Of a stretch of 6,549 nucleotides of DNA, positions 6,332-6,549 are shown piece by piece. Made by a program: the position numbers and the translations under genes. The stretch's first letter is position 1, and each line of letters opens with the position of its first letter. Under the pieces are notes generated by a model that worked only from the letters and a program-made list of their open reading frames with translations, was not told where the DNA came from and ran no database searches. Source of the DNA: Nitrososphaerales archaeon (GTDB taxonomy: Archaea > Thermoproteota > Nitrososphaeria > Nitrososphaerales > CADDZS01); assembly GCA_030043455.1 (NCBI GenBank), contig JASHXQ010000122.1, positions 1 through 6,549 on the forward strand, written 5' to 3'.

Positions 6332-6490
6332 GTGAAATACGGAGAATATCGAAATTCCGCAGAGTTCAATCCAGATCGGGACATGTATTGCGTTCACTGT
6401 TTAATCCCTTTCAAGGATAACGACGAGCTAGGTCGGTGCGAGCAGACCAACCATATTACCCACCCCGATTGTGTGAAGCATTCCCCTTGA
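6332..6490 (+). CDS. Small Cys/His-rich putative zinc protein, RING/treble-clef-like (52 aa)
   Basis: Unrecognised 52-residue protein. After a charged 17-residue lead comes a compact metal-site pattern: Cys20-x2-Cys23, then Cys36-x4-His41-x2-His44-x2-Cys47, and a further His50. The order C-x2-C...C...H-x2-H-x2-C, with hydrophobic Leu24 and Phe27 after the first pair and an ELGRC turn, resembles the first six ligands of a RING-H2 or other binuclear treble-clef finger. The protein ends before a canonical seventh and eighth Cys, so it may bind a single zinc. Support for a real gene: the Cys/His pattern is unlikely in a random frame, AGGGG lies seven bases before the GTG, a TATA-like box is suitably placed, and the stop is a tandem TGA TGA. 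TTG at 6329 is an alternative start; a stop at 6311 prevents further N-terminal extension. It is divergent from the mutase operon. The function is unknown; nucleic-acid or protein binding is typical of such folds. Confidence 0.62.
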   Translation: MKYGEYRNSAEFNPDRDMYCVHCLIPFKDNDELGRCEQTNHITHPDCVKHSP

Positions 6491-6549
6491 TGATCCCAAA
6501 AATCGAGTGAACTAAGCGGATTCATCCGATATCAATCTACGGTACTCAG

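Noticed and set aside
6517..6528. CGGAT-TC-ATCCG inverted repeat
   Set aside because: Five-base arms with a two-base loop at the window edge are within chance expectation and have no visible partner feature.
6512..6549. Possible 3' end of a minus-strand gene (11 residues, EYRRLISDESA, then TAG)
   Set aside because: An open tail this short at a window edge is expected by chance; the convergent spacing to the small gene is plausible, but the sequence beyond 6549 is needed.

Overview
The window is a compact stretch of about 6.5 kb, with roughly even base composition, that I read as archaeal. The reasons are a split B12-dependent acyl-CoA mutase, a family-4 (Fe-S) uracil-DNA glycosylase, a GT-B glycosyltransferase of MurG-like type in a gene run with no murein genes, TATA-like elements in the divergent intergenic regions, and a GGTGA ribosome site. 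The wording of the glycosylase and of the small Cys/His protein reminds me of Nitrososphaeria (Thaumarchaeota and relatives), but that is an impression and not a demonstrated assignment.

Layout: 1-903 (minus) is an acyl-CoA dehydrogenase cut by the left edge, with 301 N-terminal residues visible. A 67-base divergent intergenic region (904-970) holds a perfect 8-bp inverted repeat. A plus-strand run follows: M24 metallopeptidase (971-2086), GT-B glycosyltransferase (2104-3279) and family-4 uracil-DNA glycosylase (3303-3845), with gaps of 17 and 23 bases, so probably one transcript. Converging on it with a 16-base gap is the minus-strand pair of mutase large subunit (6201 to 4450) and B12-binding small subunit (4395 to 3862). 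Beyond a second divergent intergenic region (6202-6331) lies a 52-residue Cys/His-rich protein (6332-6490, plus). The last 59 bases hold nothing I can call. No stretch over 300 bases lacks a gene.

How the genes fit: the two mutase subunits together should make one adenosylcobalamin enzyme. The usual label would be methylmalonyl-CoA mutase, but the residues at the two substrate-discriminating positions are Phe and Gln. That is the pair I know from isobutyryl-CoA mutase; methylmalonyl-CoA mutase has Tyr and Arg. The acyl-CoA dehydrogenase would fit the same short-chain acyl-CoA metabolism (isobutyryl-/butyryl-CoA, for example from valine or fatty acids), though it is not in the same operon.

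The two points most worth following up are this mutase specificity signature and the tiny protein. The latter carries the first six ligands of a RING-H2-like or treble-clef zinc pattern in only 52 residues and shares an intergenic region with the mutase operon. I saw no mobile element, CRISPR array, tRNA or rRNA.
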